In this document: piece by piece, positions 47,361 to 55,679 of the stretch
Layout: each line of letters opens with the position of its first letter
Position numbering within the stretch: the stretch's first letter is position 1
Assembly: GCF_006385135.1 (NCBI RefSeq)
Contig: NZ_CP041025.1
Coordinates: 1,891,501 to 1,955,500, forward strand
Direction of reading: 5' to 3'
Origin: Paremcibacter congregatus
GTDB lineage: Bacteria > Pseudomonadota > Alphaproteobacteria > Sphingomonadales > Emcibacteraceae
Length of the DNA stretch: 64,000 bases
Position numbers and translations under genes: made by a program
Notes under the pieces: generated by a model
Seen by the model: the letters and a program-made list of their open reading frames with translations, nothing else
The model's database searches: none
Told to the model about the DNA's origin: nothing

Positions 47361-47687
47361 CTATTCCTTTTCCAGTGTGCACTGCAGGGGATGTTCATTG
47401 CGACGCGCATGATCTATCACCTGCATGACTTTTGTTTCTGCGACCTCAAAACTGTATACGCCACACAATCCGACACCGGTTTGGTGGACATTAAGCATAA
47501 TTTGCACGGCTTCTTCTTCGGACTTCTGAAAATAGGTCTTGAGCGCCAACACCACGAAATCCATCGGCGTATAGTCATCATTCAACATAAGGACCTTATA
47601 CATTGATGGTTTTTTCGTCTTGGGGCGTGTCTGCGTTAAAACGCCAGATTTCTCAATGCCCTTGTTGTCGTTCTGGTCTTCACTCAT
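47361..47687 (-). CDS. clpS: ClpS adaptor (N-end rule)
   Basis: A 108-residue adaptor. The N-terminal extension is flexible (residues 1-25). The core has [20 protein letters not shown] (the degron pocket N-D-D-x-T-x-M-x-F-V), then [20 protein letters not shown]. It delivers proteins with bulky N-terminal residues to ClpAP and precedes clpA in a two-gene operon. Confidence 0.97.
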   Translation of the reverse strand: MSEDQNDNKGIEKSGVLTQTRPKTKKPSMYKVLMLNDDYTPMDFVVLALKTYFQKSEEEAVQIMLNVHQTGVGLCGVYSFEVAETKVMQVIDHARRNEHPLQCTLEKE

Positions 47688-47915
47688 TGGTCTGCCATAT
47701 TGTTCAATTTCACTATATTTATAATAGGAATTCTGAGAGAAGATTTAAAGACATCATTGAGTTTTTACTGAAAAAAACCTGTTATTGTCTTTATGAAACA
47801 ATAATATTACCGTTTCTTAATTTTATCCCCGGAATCCTAATGTAACGTTAAAATGCAGAAAGTTCACCTGAAGGTAACGTAACAGTCAAATTGGGGTTAT
47901 TTAAGGCCATCCAAC

Positions 47916-47945
47916 AGAAAAAGCCCGGCTATGACTAGCCGGGCT
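47916..47945 (-). terminator. terminator of the phasin gene
   Basis: AGCCCGGCTA / TAGCCGGGCT (47922-47931, 47936-47945) is a perfect 10-bp stem with a 4-nt loop. It is followed on the minus strand by a T-rich run. The rest of the 307-bp gap 47688-47994 is AT-rich and shows nothing else. Confidence 0.85.
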
Positions 47946-47994
47946 AATATTCAGGTGAGGTCTTCCCTCATGACGCAATATGCGAAAGTAGAAT

Positions 47995-48519
47995 TTATTT
48001 TGCCTGTGGCAGGTTAAATTCTTCAGCAACGGCTTCGTAGCGGGCCTTGAGTGGCGCTACGACATCGTTGGTTGTCTTGGTCGCAGCTTCGTTGAATTTC
48101 GTAGCTTCAGCAACGAAATCATCATAGCGACCTTTAAGCATACTGGTCTGAAGTTCAAAAAACTCGGCCGGTGTTTTCGCCGCAAACAATGTTTTCACAT
48201 CGGCCACGTTTTTCTCAACAGCCGCTTTTGTGGTTTCCACGAAATCGGCATTCACAGACTGGGCTGTTTCCGCTGCGATTTTGCTGGATGCCACCAGGGC
48301 TTCATAATTGGCTTTGTTAAAGGCTGTGACTTTTTCAAAACCTTTTGTGGCTTCCTGAGTAGCCTGTTTCACTGAATCCTGGGCCGCCTTAGTCGCGGTC
48401 TGAACAGTTTCCTGGGCTGTTTTAGCCGCCTGCTCAACAGTTTCCTGTGCAGCTTTAAAAGTAGCGTTTTCTGTAGTTTTGGCGTTAGCCGTTGTCTTTG
48501 ATGCTGTAGCTTTGGTCAT
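47995..48519 (-). CDS. phasin family protein
   Basis: A 174-residue Ala/Thr/Lys-rich helical protein of the phasin_2 type that coats polyhydroxyalkanoate granules. Residues 1-60 are low-complexity repeats such as AAQETVEQAAKTAQETVQTA. The family core has NKANYEALVASSKIAAETAQ and KTPAEFFELQTSMLKGRYDD. Two ATGs (48525 and 48519) follow AGAGGAAT; I use the second for spacing. Two matching operator-like sequences bracket its promoter. The PHA synthase is not in the window. Confidence 0.93.
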   Translation of the reverse strand: MTKATASKTTANAKTTENATFKAAQETVEQAAKTAQETVQTATKAAQDSVKQATQEATKGFEKVTAFNKANYEALVASSKIAAETAQSVNADFVETTKAAVEKNVADVKTLFAAKTPAEFFELQTSMLKGRYDDFVAEATKFNEAATKTTNDVVAPLKARYEAVAEEFNLPQAK

Positions 48520-48554
48520 AATCATATTCCTCTGTAAATGATATTCACAATAAA

Positions 48555-48635
48555 TTTGTGCAACGCAACATACTATAGTATTAGGAATACAGAGAATTAA
48601 TTAGAAAGTCAACATATTTTGTGCATTGCAACATA
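48555..48635 (-). promoter_or_regulatory. phasin promoter bracketed by two 18-bp operator repeats
   Basis: TTTGTGCAACGCAACATA (48555-48572) and TTTGTGCATTGCAACATA (48618-48635) match at 16 of 18 positions in the same orientation, 63 bp apart. Each has a TGC...GCA dyad core. Between them, on the minus strand, TTGACT (48612-48607) and TATTCC (48589-48584) are separated by 17 bp, forming a sigma-70 promoter. TGC-rich sites of this kind are reported for the PHA repressor PhaR in other alphaproteobacteria. Confidence 0.65.
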
Positions 48636-48683
48636 AATGTCATCCTGAATGATCCCAGTGGCCATAAAATATGAAAAAATTCG

Positions 48684-50081
48684 TTAAATGCTATGCACAA
48701 TGGGGGCTAAACCGGACAGGCCAAGATGATAATTCAGATGTGCAATGACAAGGTTCAGCTTATCAGGGCTTGCCGCTTCACAGCGGACAACAAGGGCGGC
48801 CTGGGTATTTGAAGGGCGCAGCAACCACCACCCCTGCTCCGATGTAACCCGCATTCCATCAATAGTGCTGACCTCATGGGTAGTTGAGTTGAGACGCGAC
48901 AGCACCTCTTCAATGATGATGAATTTACGCTTCTCTTCACAAAACAGTCGAATTTCAGGGGTCGACACCTGATGGGGATAGGCCGCCAGAAGCACCTGCA
49001 TGTTAGTTTTATGCCCGGCAAAAACATTCAACAACCGCAGTGCAACATAAATGGCGTCATCATAGCCATAGAACTGGTCTTTGATATAAATGTGACCACT
49101 GAGTTCTCCTCCCAGCAGGGCACCGGTTTCGCGCATTTTTTCTTTAATCAGAGAATGCCCGGTCTTCCACATCAGCGGCTTCCCGCCCAACTCAGCTATG
49201 CGGTTAAATGTCACCTGGCTTGATTTCACATCTGCGATAATGGTCGCCCCAGGAGTACGCTGGAGAATATCCTCGGCCAGAAGGCTGATGATGTGATCCC
49301 CCCAGATAATGCCGCCTTCCCGGTCAACCACCCCGATCCTGTCGCCATCGCCATCAAATGCAAACCCCAGGTCAAGCTTCTTTTCCTGCACCAATGTCTG
49401 AAGCTGCATCAGGTTTTCCGGAATTGTCGGGTCAGGATGGTGGGCGGGAAAAGTACCGTCTATCTCGCCATTAATGACATAATGCGTTCCCGGTAGCCGT
49501 TCTACCAAACGCGTCACCATTTCTGCGGCAGCCCCATGCCCGGGATCCCAGCCAATCTTAAATCCTTTTTCAGCCAGAAGTTTCAGGTCGACATCTTGCA
49601 AGAGGCGGTTCAAATAACGCCCCCGCAGATCAATATTCTGATACTTCCCCTGCCCGTGCCTGAAATCGCCATGGGCGGCCAGTTCCCCCAAGGCCGTGAT
49701 CTGGGCCCCGTGTAAAGCATTCTTCCCCAGCAATAACTTAAACCCATTGTCCTCAATCGGATTATGGGACCCGGTCACCATGATACCGCCATCTGCTTCC
49801 AGACTGAACACTGAATAATACAGCAATGGTGTCGGGCCACAGCCAATATCGATAACATCAATGCCTGTACTGCGCAGACCGGCAATCAGGGCCTCCGTCA
49901 ATTCCGGGGAACTCAGACGGCCATCCCGGCAAACCGTGACCTTCTGCCCCCCGGCCCGCAGCACTCGGGTTCCAAAACTTCGGCCAAGATAATCAGCATC
50001 CCGCACATTCAGTGTGTCGCCAAATCGCCCCCGGATATCATAGGCCCGCAAGATCGAAGGATCAAAGTGATGCTGTGTAAT
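48684..50081 (-). CDS. phosphomannomutase/phosphoglucomutase, apparent AUU start
   Basis: A 465-residue alpha-D-phosphohexomutase making mannose-1-P or glucose-1-P for polysaccharide precursors. The N-terminus HHFDPSILRAYDIRGRFG is the family start. The phosphoserine loop is GGIMVTGSHNPIEDNGFK, the metal loop is FAFDGDGDRIGVVD and the sugar loop is GGELSGHIY. No ATG, GTG or TTG lies at the proper start; the frame stays open to ATT at 50081, placed 4 nt after a strong AGGGGAGGAG. The only usual-type codon, TTG at 50051, would remove part of the conserved N-terminus and is 34 nt from the Shine-Dalgarno. Downstream of the J-domain gene. Confidence 0.88.
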   Translation of the reverse strand: MTQHHFDPSILRAYDIRGRFGDTLNVRDADYLGRSFGTRVLRAGGQKVTVCRDGRLSSPELTEALIAGLRSTGIDVIDIGCGPTPLLYYSVFSLEADGGIMVTGSHNPIEDNGFKLLLGKNALHGAQITALGELAAHGDFRHGQGKYQNIDLRGRYLNRLLQDVDLKLLAEKGFKIGWDPGHGAAAEMVTRLVERLPGTHYVINGEIDGTFPAHHPDPTIPENLMQLQTLVQEKKLDLGFAFDGDGDRIGVVDREGGIIWGDHIISLLAEDILQRTPGATIIADVKSSQVTFNRIAELGGKPLMWKTGHSLIKEKMRETGALLGGELSGHIYIKDQFYGYDDAIYVALRLLNVFAGHKTNMQVLLAAYPHQVSTPEIRLFCEEKRKFIIIEEVLSRLNSTTHEVSTIDGMRVTSEQGWWLLRPSNTQAALVVRCEAASPDKLNLVIAHLNYHLGLSGLAPIVHSI

Positions 50082-50085
50082 CTGA

Positions 50086-50095
50086 CTCCTCCCCT
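50086..50095 (-). promoter_or_regulatory. strong ribosome-binding site deciding an AUU start
   Basis: On the minus strand AGGGGAGGAG is followed by TCAG and then ATT-ACA-CAG-CAT. This is close to ideal anti-16S complementarity with 4-6 nt spacing to ATT. It is the main evidence for the non-canonical start of the mutase gene. Confidence 0.6.
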
Positions 50096-50107
50096 GGTAA
50101 TCGCGTT

Positions 50108-50557
50108 TTAGTCAATTTCTTCGAGTAAAATATCTCTTGCCTGATTCAGTTTGGTGGCGAAATAGTCCGATCCGCCCTGATCCGGATGCATTTTCATCAT
50201 AAGTTTATGATGAGCTTCCTTAATTTCCGCCCGCGAGGGCCGTCCTGTCAGGTCAAGAATGCTCAAGGCTTCATCTTTCGTCATTCGGCCCAGTGCCTGC
50301 GTCGACGCCTTGGAAGGTCTGGATGAAACCATAAACCGCCATAAACCGCCCTGTGCAGAGAAAAAAGCCAAACCACCCAGAATGGCCGCGACGGCAACAT
50401 TTCCCCGGATCAGGATCAAAAACGCCAATCCCCCGAGAACGACTGCGCCGCCATAGCGGAAAAGCAATGTCAGCTTAGGCGAGTTTGATTGCCTGATCAG
50501 CCGTGAAATCACGTAAACCAGAAAAACCAACCCGAGAATAATAAGGATATATGGCAT
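50108..50557 (-). CDS. membrane-anchored J-domain protein
   Basis: A 149-residue protein. Two or three N-terminal membrane segments (ILIILGLVFLVYVISRLI; YGGAVVLGGLAFLILI; VAAILGGLAFFSAQ) precede a C-terminal J domain at about residues 95-149. That domain contains the HPD tripeptide in HKLMMKMHPDQGGSDYF. It resembles the TIM14/Pam18-like or DjlA-like co-chaperones found in alphaproteobacteria. The start at the ATG at 50557; a TTG before it is in frame. It lies 26 bp before the mutase start and 8 bp after mipZ. Confidence 0.88.
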   Translation of the reverse strand: MPYILIILGLVFLVYVISRLIRQSNSPKLTLLFRYGGAVVLGGLAFLILIRGNVAVAAILGGLAFFSAQGGLWRFMVSSRPSKASTQALGRMTKDEALSILDLTGRPSRAEIKEAHHKLMMKMHPDQGGSDYFATKLNQARDILLEEID

Positions 50558-50565
50558 CAAGGCCC

Positions 50566-51420
50566 CTATTCTGCTGCTGCGGCGGCTTTATGCCAGCCCG
50601 CCAATTTCAAATCATCCATCAGACGGCGAATTTCTTGTCGCGCCGCCACATGGGACATGGTCATCTTCTGATTACCGCTATCACGGAAATCAACCAACGT
50701 CAGACCTTTGGGGAAAAGCTCACGGTAGATGACGCGTTCGCCCAATCCCGGGACATACCGGAACGCCACCCGTTTTTGCAGCTGGTTCAGAACCTCATGA
50801 ACCCGGCGCTTGTTTTTGGCATCCAGTGCCGATGTCCGATTGCGCATTACCACCCAATCAATGGTTCCCCGATCTTTCAGGGCGCGCTTCTTACGGGCTT
50901 CCCATACCATTTCGCTATACAGACTGAGTTTTTCCACCTGATAGGTATCCGGGTTGACCTTGGCCAACAAATCAACATCCACAAAACTGTCATTGACCGG
51001 AGTAATCAGGGTATCGGCGGACATATGGGCCACGCGGGACAAAAAGGTATCACTTCCCGGACAATCAATCAGAATATAGTCATACTCGTTTTGCAGGTTT
51101 CCAATAAGGGTCAAAAGGTTTTCTTCATCCTTCTGCTCCATTTCCGCGGCAGAGCCTTCTTCCGAACGGGGCAGAACATGCGCATCAGGCATGGTAAGCT
51201 TCAACCCGTGTTCAGCTGCGTAATCCTGACGGTTTTCAATATAACGGGCAAGAGACTTCTGGCGCGCATCGAGATCAATGATGGCAACCGTGAACCCCCG
51301 TTCCAGCAGGCTCACGACGATATGCATAGCGGAAGTGGACTTCCCTGATCCGCCTTTTTCATTCCCCACCACGATGATATGTGCACCGTTGTTTTTAGTT
51401 GTTTTCACCCCTTGGTTCAT
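50566..51420 (-). CDS. mipZ: division-plane positioning ATPase MipZ
   Basis: A 284-residue ParA-like ATPase that forms a gradient from the poles and inhibits FtsZ near ParB. It has the deviant Walker A in AHIIVVGNEKGGSGKSTSAM, IDLDARQKSLARY, Walker B YILIDCPGSDTFLSR and the MipZ-specific RNRTSALDAKNKRRV. It is restricted to alphaproteobacteria lacking MinCD. First gene of a minus-strand unit with the J-domain protein and the mutase, and divergent from a glucosaminidase gene. Confidence 0.97.
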   Translation of the reverse strand: MNQGVKTTKNNGAHIIVVGNEKGGSGKSTSAMHIVVSLLERGFTVAIIDLDARQKSLARYIENRQDYAAEHGLKLTMPDAHVLPRSEEGSAAEMEQKDEENLLTLIGNLQNEYDYILIDCPGSDTFLSRVAHMSADTLITPVNDSFVDVDLLAKVNPDTYQVEKLSLYSEMVWEARKKRALKDRGTIDWVVMRNRTSALDAKNKRRVHEVLNQLQKRVAFRYVPGLGERVIYRELFPKGLTLVDFRDSGNQKMTMSHVAARQEIRRLMDDLKLAGWHKAAAAAE

Positions 51421-51539
51421 TATGACACCCTCACACTTTGAAACTTAATCTTAGGTCAGTTCCACTGAAATTTTAAGTCAATATTATTTAAAAGTCTGGC
51501 ATTCCCACCCATACCTCATTATAAACTGACCGGTAACAT

Positions 51540-52526
51540 ATGGCCAGACGACTCTTAATCAGAATGACCGAAATGTATAAACACCATCAGCGTACCCCAA
51601 TCAGAAACACTATTATAACCCTCTTTGCAATAGGGTTTTTTATTGTTGGACCTCTGTGGCTAGCCAACTGGCAGATTAAGCAGAGTTTCGTTCCTTATTC
51701 CCCTATCAAGCATGTTGATATAATCCATCTGCAAGAAGGAAAAAGCACTATAAAGCTTCTGGCGGCCTACGGGTTTGATCTGAGAAAGATTCGCCAGAAA
51801 AAATCCGGTGTTCCGGCCTTGTACTTTGCCAATCTGCCACGGGAATTAACGAAACTAAAGGACACCCGGGAAAAGAAGCGCCTGTTTCTATCCGCGCTGC
51901 TGCCCCCCATTCTCAAGGTCAACAACATTATTACGCAGGACAGACAGCGCCTGAAGAAAATCATCCTCAAGCTGACCTTGGGGGAGAATGCCACAGAGGC
52001 GGAATATTACTGGGTGACGCAAAAACTGGTATACTATAAAATCAAGGTCAATGATGTACAGGACTTCATGGATCGTATGGATGTGATTCTGGATGAGCTA
52101 TTAAGCCGCATGAATGTAATTCCGCCACAACTGGCGTTGGCCCAGGCCGCTCAGGAAAGCGGATGGGGTACCTCGCGTTTTTCCCAGAAAGGTAATGCGC
52201 TATATGGTGAATGGATCTGGGGGAACGGCTGCGGCATGGTGCCCCGACAGCGGGAGCCGGGTAAAAAACATCGTATGAAGTGCTTCCCTACTATTATTGA
52301 AGCCGTCAGCAGCTATATCCACAACCTGAATACCCATCGGGCCTATCAGGAATTGAGGCAGGTCAGGCGTCGGTTTCGGGATGACCAATCCATGGATGTC
52401 AATGCGCTGGTGGAAACCATGACGCAATATTCACAGGAAAGGGATCATTATGTCACAAAAATCAAAAATATTATTCGTGTTAACAGGCTCAATGATTTCA
52501 GACGTGCTTACTTACAACCCGTGTGA
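51540..52526 (+). CDS. membrane-anchored Bax-like glucosaminidase-domain protein
   Basis: A 328-residue protein. One N-terminal membrane anchor (residues 21-43, IITLFAIGFFIVGPLWLAN) is followed by a region of unknown fold. The C-terminal glucosaminidase domain (residues about 190-320) has LALAQAAQESGWGTSRFSQK with the catalytic Glu, GNALYGEWIW and SYIHNLNTHRAYQELR. It resembles E. coli Bax and is expected to act on peptidoglycan. Start codons at 51540, 51564 and 51573 are all possible. Divergent from mipZ, so a division-related role is plausible. Confidence 0.85.
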   Translation: MARRLLIRMTEMYKHHQRTPIRNTIITLFAIGFFIVGPLWLANWQIKQSFVPYSPIKHVDIIHLQEGKSTIKLLAAYGFDLRKIRQKKSGVPALYFANLPRELTKLKDTREKKRLFLSALLPPILKVNNIITQDRQRLKKIILKLTLGENATEAEYYWVTQKLVYYKIKVNDVQDFMDRMDVILDELLSRMNVIPPQLALAQAAQESGWGTSRFSQKGNALYGEWIWGNGCGMVPRQREPGKKHRMKCFPTIIEAVSSYIHNLNTHRAYQELRQVRRRFRDDQSMDVNALVETMTQYSQERDHYVTKIKNIIRVNRLNDFRRAYLQPV

Positions 52527-52553
52527 AACAAAGATCGCTGATTAGGAAAAAGT

Positions 52554-53462
52554 ATGATTTCATCATCTGTTCAGATTATCCGTATCAAAAGTGAACTGCG
52601 GGCGCAGATCAAGGCCTGGCGCATGGAAGGATTGACCATTGGAATGATCCCGACCATGGGCGCCCTGCACCATGGGCACCTTTCCCTGATCCGTCAAATT
52701 CAGCAACATGTGGACAAGGTCGTGGTCAGCATCTTTGTAAACCCAAAACAATTTGGCCCCAACGAAGATTTTGACAAATACCCGCGACAGGAAACAGCCG
52801 ATGTCATGAAACTGGAAGAGGTCCAGGCGGATTTGCTATATGCCCCAAATCCGGAAGAAATGTATCCCGGCGGTTTTCTGACCAATGTTTCCGTGTCTGA
52901 AATCACCGAAGGACTATGCGCCGCAAAACGTCCCGGACATTTTGATGGCGTAACAACAGTGGTCACCAAACTGTTGCTTCAATGTCTGCCCGATATGGCG
53001 ATTTTCGGTGAAAAAGATTTCCAGCAGTATGTGGTGTTGAAACGTCTGACCCTGGACCTTGATATTCCCACACAGGTGATTTGTGGAGACCTTATTCGCG
53101 ACGATGATGGTCTCGCCACCTCTTCACGCAATGTCTACCTCAGCCCGGAAGAACGCCAAATCGCGCTCGAAATCCCCAAAACCCTCCAGCAAATCGTCAA
53201 AGATATCGAAAGTGGCGCCATAGAACAAGGCAAGCTTTCGTTGCAGGAAATACTCGACAAAGGAACCGAGCACCTGCTATCGGCCGGTTTTAAAGAAGTG
53301 CAATATCTGGAGATCAGGCGTTCCGAAGATCTGGCGCCAGTGGTCGACAGGCTAACGGCGCCGTCCCGGGTTCTGGTGGCGGCCGTTGTCGGCAAGACCC
53401 GCCTGATCGATAACATGCCAATCCGCGTATCCGATAAGGTGCATCCGCCTATTCTCGACTAG
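52554..53462 (+). CDS. panC: pantothenate synthetase
   Basis: A 302-residue ATP-dependent ligase of pantoate and beta-alanine. Motifs: IPTMGALHHGHLSLIRQIQ with the HxGH nucleotidyl site, VSIFVNPKQFGPNEDFDKYPR, RPGHFDGVTTVVTKL, FGEKDFQQYVVLKR, and the late RDDDGLATSSRNVYLSPEER with the KMSKS-equivalent SSRN. The ATG follows TAGGAAA. It stands alone, with no panB beside it. Confidence 0.97.
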   Translation: MISSSVQIIRIKSELRAQIKAWRMEGLTIGMIPTMGALHHGHLSLIRQIQQHVDKVVVSIFVNPKQFGPNEDFDKYPRQETADVMKLEEVQADLLYAPNPEEMYPGGFLTNVSVSEITEGLCAAKRPGHFDGVTTVVTKLLLQCLPDMAIFGEKDFQQYVVLKRLTLDLDIPTQVICGDLIRDDDGLATSSRNVYLSPEERQIALEIPKTLQQIVKDIESGAIEQGKLSLQEILDKGTEHLLSAGFKEVQYLEIRRSEDLAPVVDRLTAPSRVLVAAVVGKTRLIDNMPIRVSDKVHPPILD

Positions 53463-53471
53463 ACCCCGCGA

Positions 53472-53897
53472 TTACAACAGGCCAAGGTCCCTGAGTTTTT
53501 GCGACATGTCCTCCGGCAGGCTGTCGGACCGGGCGCCATCGGCGATGTCTTTTGGCGCATCCTTGGGGTCCAGATAACGCCACCCCTGATGCGGCCGCCG
53601 CGGTTGGCTTTCGGTCCGCACCAAATTTGTGTCCATGACAAATTTGCATTTTACGCCGGTATCCGTTTCCACCGGTTCAAGCCCGATGATGCGTTGCCGC
53701 ACCTGGATAAATCCTTTGATTACCCAATAAATGGATCCCCCGTCCAGAACCTCCACGGCTCGTTTAGGACGCGCGCGGGTGATATGATAATTATACGGGG
53801 TGCCATCGGGAAGGAAATGTGACCTGGCCTGTCGAACCTCAATCAAATGTTCAATGCTATCAATGCCGACACAAAGTTTTAAAATATGTACTGTCAT
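53472..53897 (-). CDS. DUF1489 family protein
   Basis: A 141-residue protein of a small conserved alphaproteobacterial family. Family-like segments: ILKLCVGIDSIEHLIEVRQ, then YHITRARPKRAVEVLDGGSIYW and HQGWRYLDPKDAPKDI. Function unknown. It lies 6 bp downstream of mgtE on the same strand, so it is co-transcribed. Convergent with panC (9-bp gap). Confidence 0.9.
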   Translation of the reverse strand: MTVHILKLCVGIDSIEHLIEVRQARSHFLPDGTPYNYHITRARPKRAVEVLDGGSIYWVIKGFIQVRQRIIGLEPVETDTGVKCKFVMDTNLVRTESQPRRPHQGWRYLDPKDAPKDIADGARSDSLPEDMSQKLRDLGLL

Positions 53898-53903
53898 GGA
53901 ACC

Positions 53904-55304
53904 TTACAAAAGCGTAATCGAAGCCAGACCGAGAAAGGCGTAAAAGCCGATAACATCGGTAATGGTGGTAACAAAAATACTGCTGGCAAGTGCGGGGTCA
54001 ATGTTCATTTTATCAAGCCCCACCGGCACCAGAATGCCGGACAGGCCGGCACACACCATATTGATCACCATAGCCACGGCAATTACCCCGCCGAGGGCGA
54101 CATTGGAAAAATACAGCGATGTCAGGACACCAATAATAACCGCCATCACCAGTCCGATCAGCAATGAAATGGAGAATTCTTTACCGATCACCCGGCGGAC
54201 GTTGGAGGACGTCAGGTCCCTGGTCGCCAAAGCCCGCACCGCCACCGTCATGGTTTGTGTGCCGGCATTTCCTCCCATACTGGCAACGATTGGCATCAGA
54301 ATAGCCAGCGCCACCATCTGCTGAATGGTGCCATCAAAAATCGCAATCACCATTGAGGCGAGGATCGCCGTCAACAGATTTACCAATAACCAGACAATAC
54401 GGTTCCGGGAAGCTTCAAAAATGGTTTCGGTGATATCCGTTTCCTGGATACCGGCCATACGCATGATATCTTCCTGAGCCTCTTCATTGATCACGTCAAC
54501 CACGTCATCGACCGTAATCATCCCCATCAGGCGGCCGCTTTCGTCAACAACCCCCATAGACGTCAGATCGTATTGCCGGAACATGTAAGCGACTTCTTCC
54601 TGGTCTTTCGAGGCAGGCACCACTTTCGGATCCGAATCCATAATTTCACTGACATGAGTTTTATCCTCGGCACGGATCAGGCGGCTCAATGAAACAGTAC
54701 CAATGGGATGATGCAGCGGGTCAACCACAAAAATTTCATAGAATTCGGATGGCAGGTCTTCATCGGCGCGCAGAGTTTTGATCACATGTCCTACGGTCCA
54801 GGATCCTGGCACCGTGATGACATTTTTCTGCACCATACGTCCGGCGCTGTCTTCCGGATAGGAAAACGCTTCTTCGACCACCAGCCGTTCTTCACTCGGC
54901 ATGGCGGCGATGATCCTGTCACGCTCCGCCTCGTCGATATCTTCCAGAATGCCGACGGCGTCATCACTTTCCATCTGGCTGATGGCGTCAACCACATGTT
55001 GATCATCCATTTTATGAATGACTTGATCCAGCGCGGAATCCTCAAGCTCCATCAGAACTTCAGGGTCCATTTCCGCGCCGTAATAATCAACAAGTTCCAC
55101 CCGTTCATTACCGCTCAACTGTTCAAAAACATCGGCAACGTCGGCGGAATGCAACGGTTCAAGCAAGTAGTCTAGCTGCTCGGAGTCATTTTCCTGCAAG
55201 GCATGAGAAATCTCGTCAATCAACTGAGGTGTTACTTCGAACACATCCTGTTGCGGCGACGATTTGCTTTTCTGCTGCTCTGATGACGGGTCGTAATGTG
55301 CCAT
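53904..55304 (-). CDS. mgtE: magnesium transporter MgtE
   Basis: A 466-residue Mg2+ channel/transporter. The cytosolic N-domain (residues 20-140) is helical and acidic, as in MISQMESDDAVGILEDIDEAE-type repeats (seen as DAISQMESDDAVGILEDI). A CBS pair follows (residues about 145-270, LMGMITVDDVVDVINEEAQED). Five membrane helices make up the C-terminal third, with the pore signature SMGGNAGTQTMTV and VPVGLDKMNIDPALAS. No M-box riboswitch was recognised in the 5' region. Confidence 0.96.
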   Translation of the reverse strand: MAHYDPSSEQQKSKSSPQQDVFEVTPQLIDEISHALQENDSEQLDYLLEPLHSADVADVFEQLSGNERVELVDYYGAEMDPEVLMELEDSALDQVIHKMDDQHVVDAISQMESDDAVGILEDIDEAERDRIIAAMPSEERLVVEEAFSYPEDSAGRMVQKNVITVPGSWTVGHVIKTLRADEDLPSEFYEIFVVDPLHHPIGTVSLSRLIRAEDKTHVSEIMDSDPKVVPASKDQEEVAYMFRQYDLTSMGVVDESGRLMGMITVDDVVDVINEEAQEDIMRMAGIQETDITETIFEASRNRIVWLLVNLLTAILASMVIAIFDGTIQQMVALAILMPIVASMGGNAGTQTMTVAVRALATRDLTSSNVRRVIGKEFSISLLIGLVMAVIIGVLTSLYFSNVALGGVIAVAMVINMVCAGLSGILVPVGLDKMNIDPALASSIFVTTITDVIGFYAFLGLASITLL

Positions 55305-55630
55305 AACGACTTACCCTGCATTTTCATTGGCCCATCCGGTGGGCACAGTTTAAATTCTTCTTGTCTCTGGTATCGGATTTTTATGAATTAAGGTCAAGGA
55401 TTTATCCACCCGACTTCTTGTAAATAGAAAGGAATCTTCAGGGGGCGTTCGAATGACTTGTAAATGGTTAACAAAAAGTTAATTTATAAGACAATTCCTT
55501 TGCTTATTCTTTTTATTCAGATAAAATAATATACAATCTACCGAGTCGACCAACGAAGTCGGCAGAATTAAATTTCATGTAAGTACATTTATTAAAACTT
55601 TTGTTCACTAAGGTAGTCAGGCAGAAATAC
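55305..55630. promoter_or_regulatory. mgtE upstream region with a consensus CtrA box
   Basis: This 326-bp AT-rich gap has no gene. TTAACAAAAAGTTAA (55468-55482) matches the full CtrA site TTAA-N7-TTAA and lies 164 bp upstream of the mgtE start. A small hairpin is possible at about 55538-55563 (CCGA...TCGG with TCG/CGA inside). Nothing else stands out. Confidence 0.4.
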
Positions 55631-55662
55631 ACAAAAGAGACGGTTTATCCCGTCTCTTTTGT
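55631..55662. terminator. terminator of the downstream-lying alpha/beta hydrolase gene
   Basis: ACAAAAGAGACGG and CCGTCTCTTTTGT form a perfect 13-bp stem with a 6-nt loop. The A/T-rich stem base gives U-rich ends on either strand. It sits 18 bp past the stop of the minus-strand hydrolase at 55680. Confidence 0.75.
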
Positions 55663-55679
55663 CGTTTCAGGCGTCTGCC

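Noticed and set aside
55305-55630. M-box (Mg2+) riboswitch before mgtE
   Set aside because: None of the conserved M-box segments could be recognised on the minus strand; the region is AT-rich and unstructured by eye.
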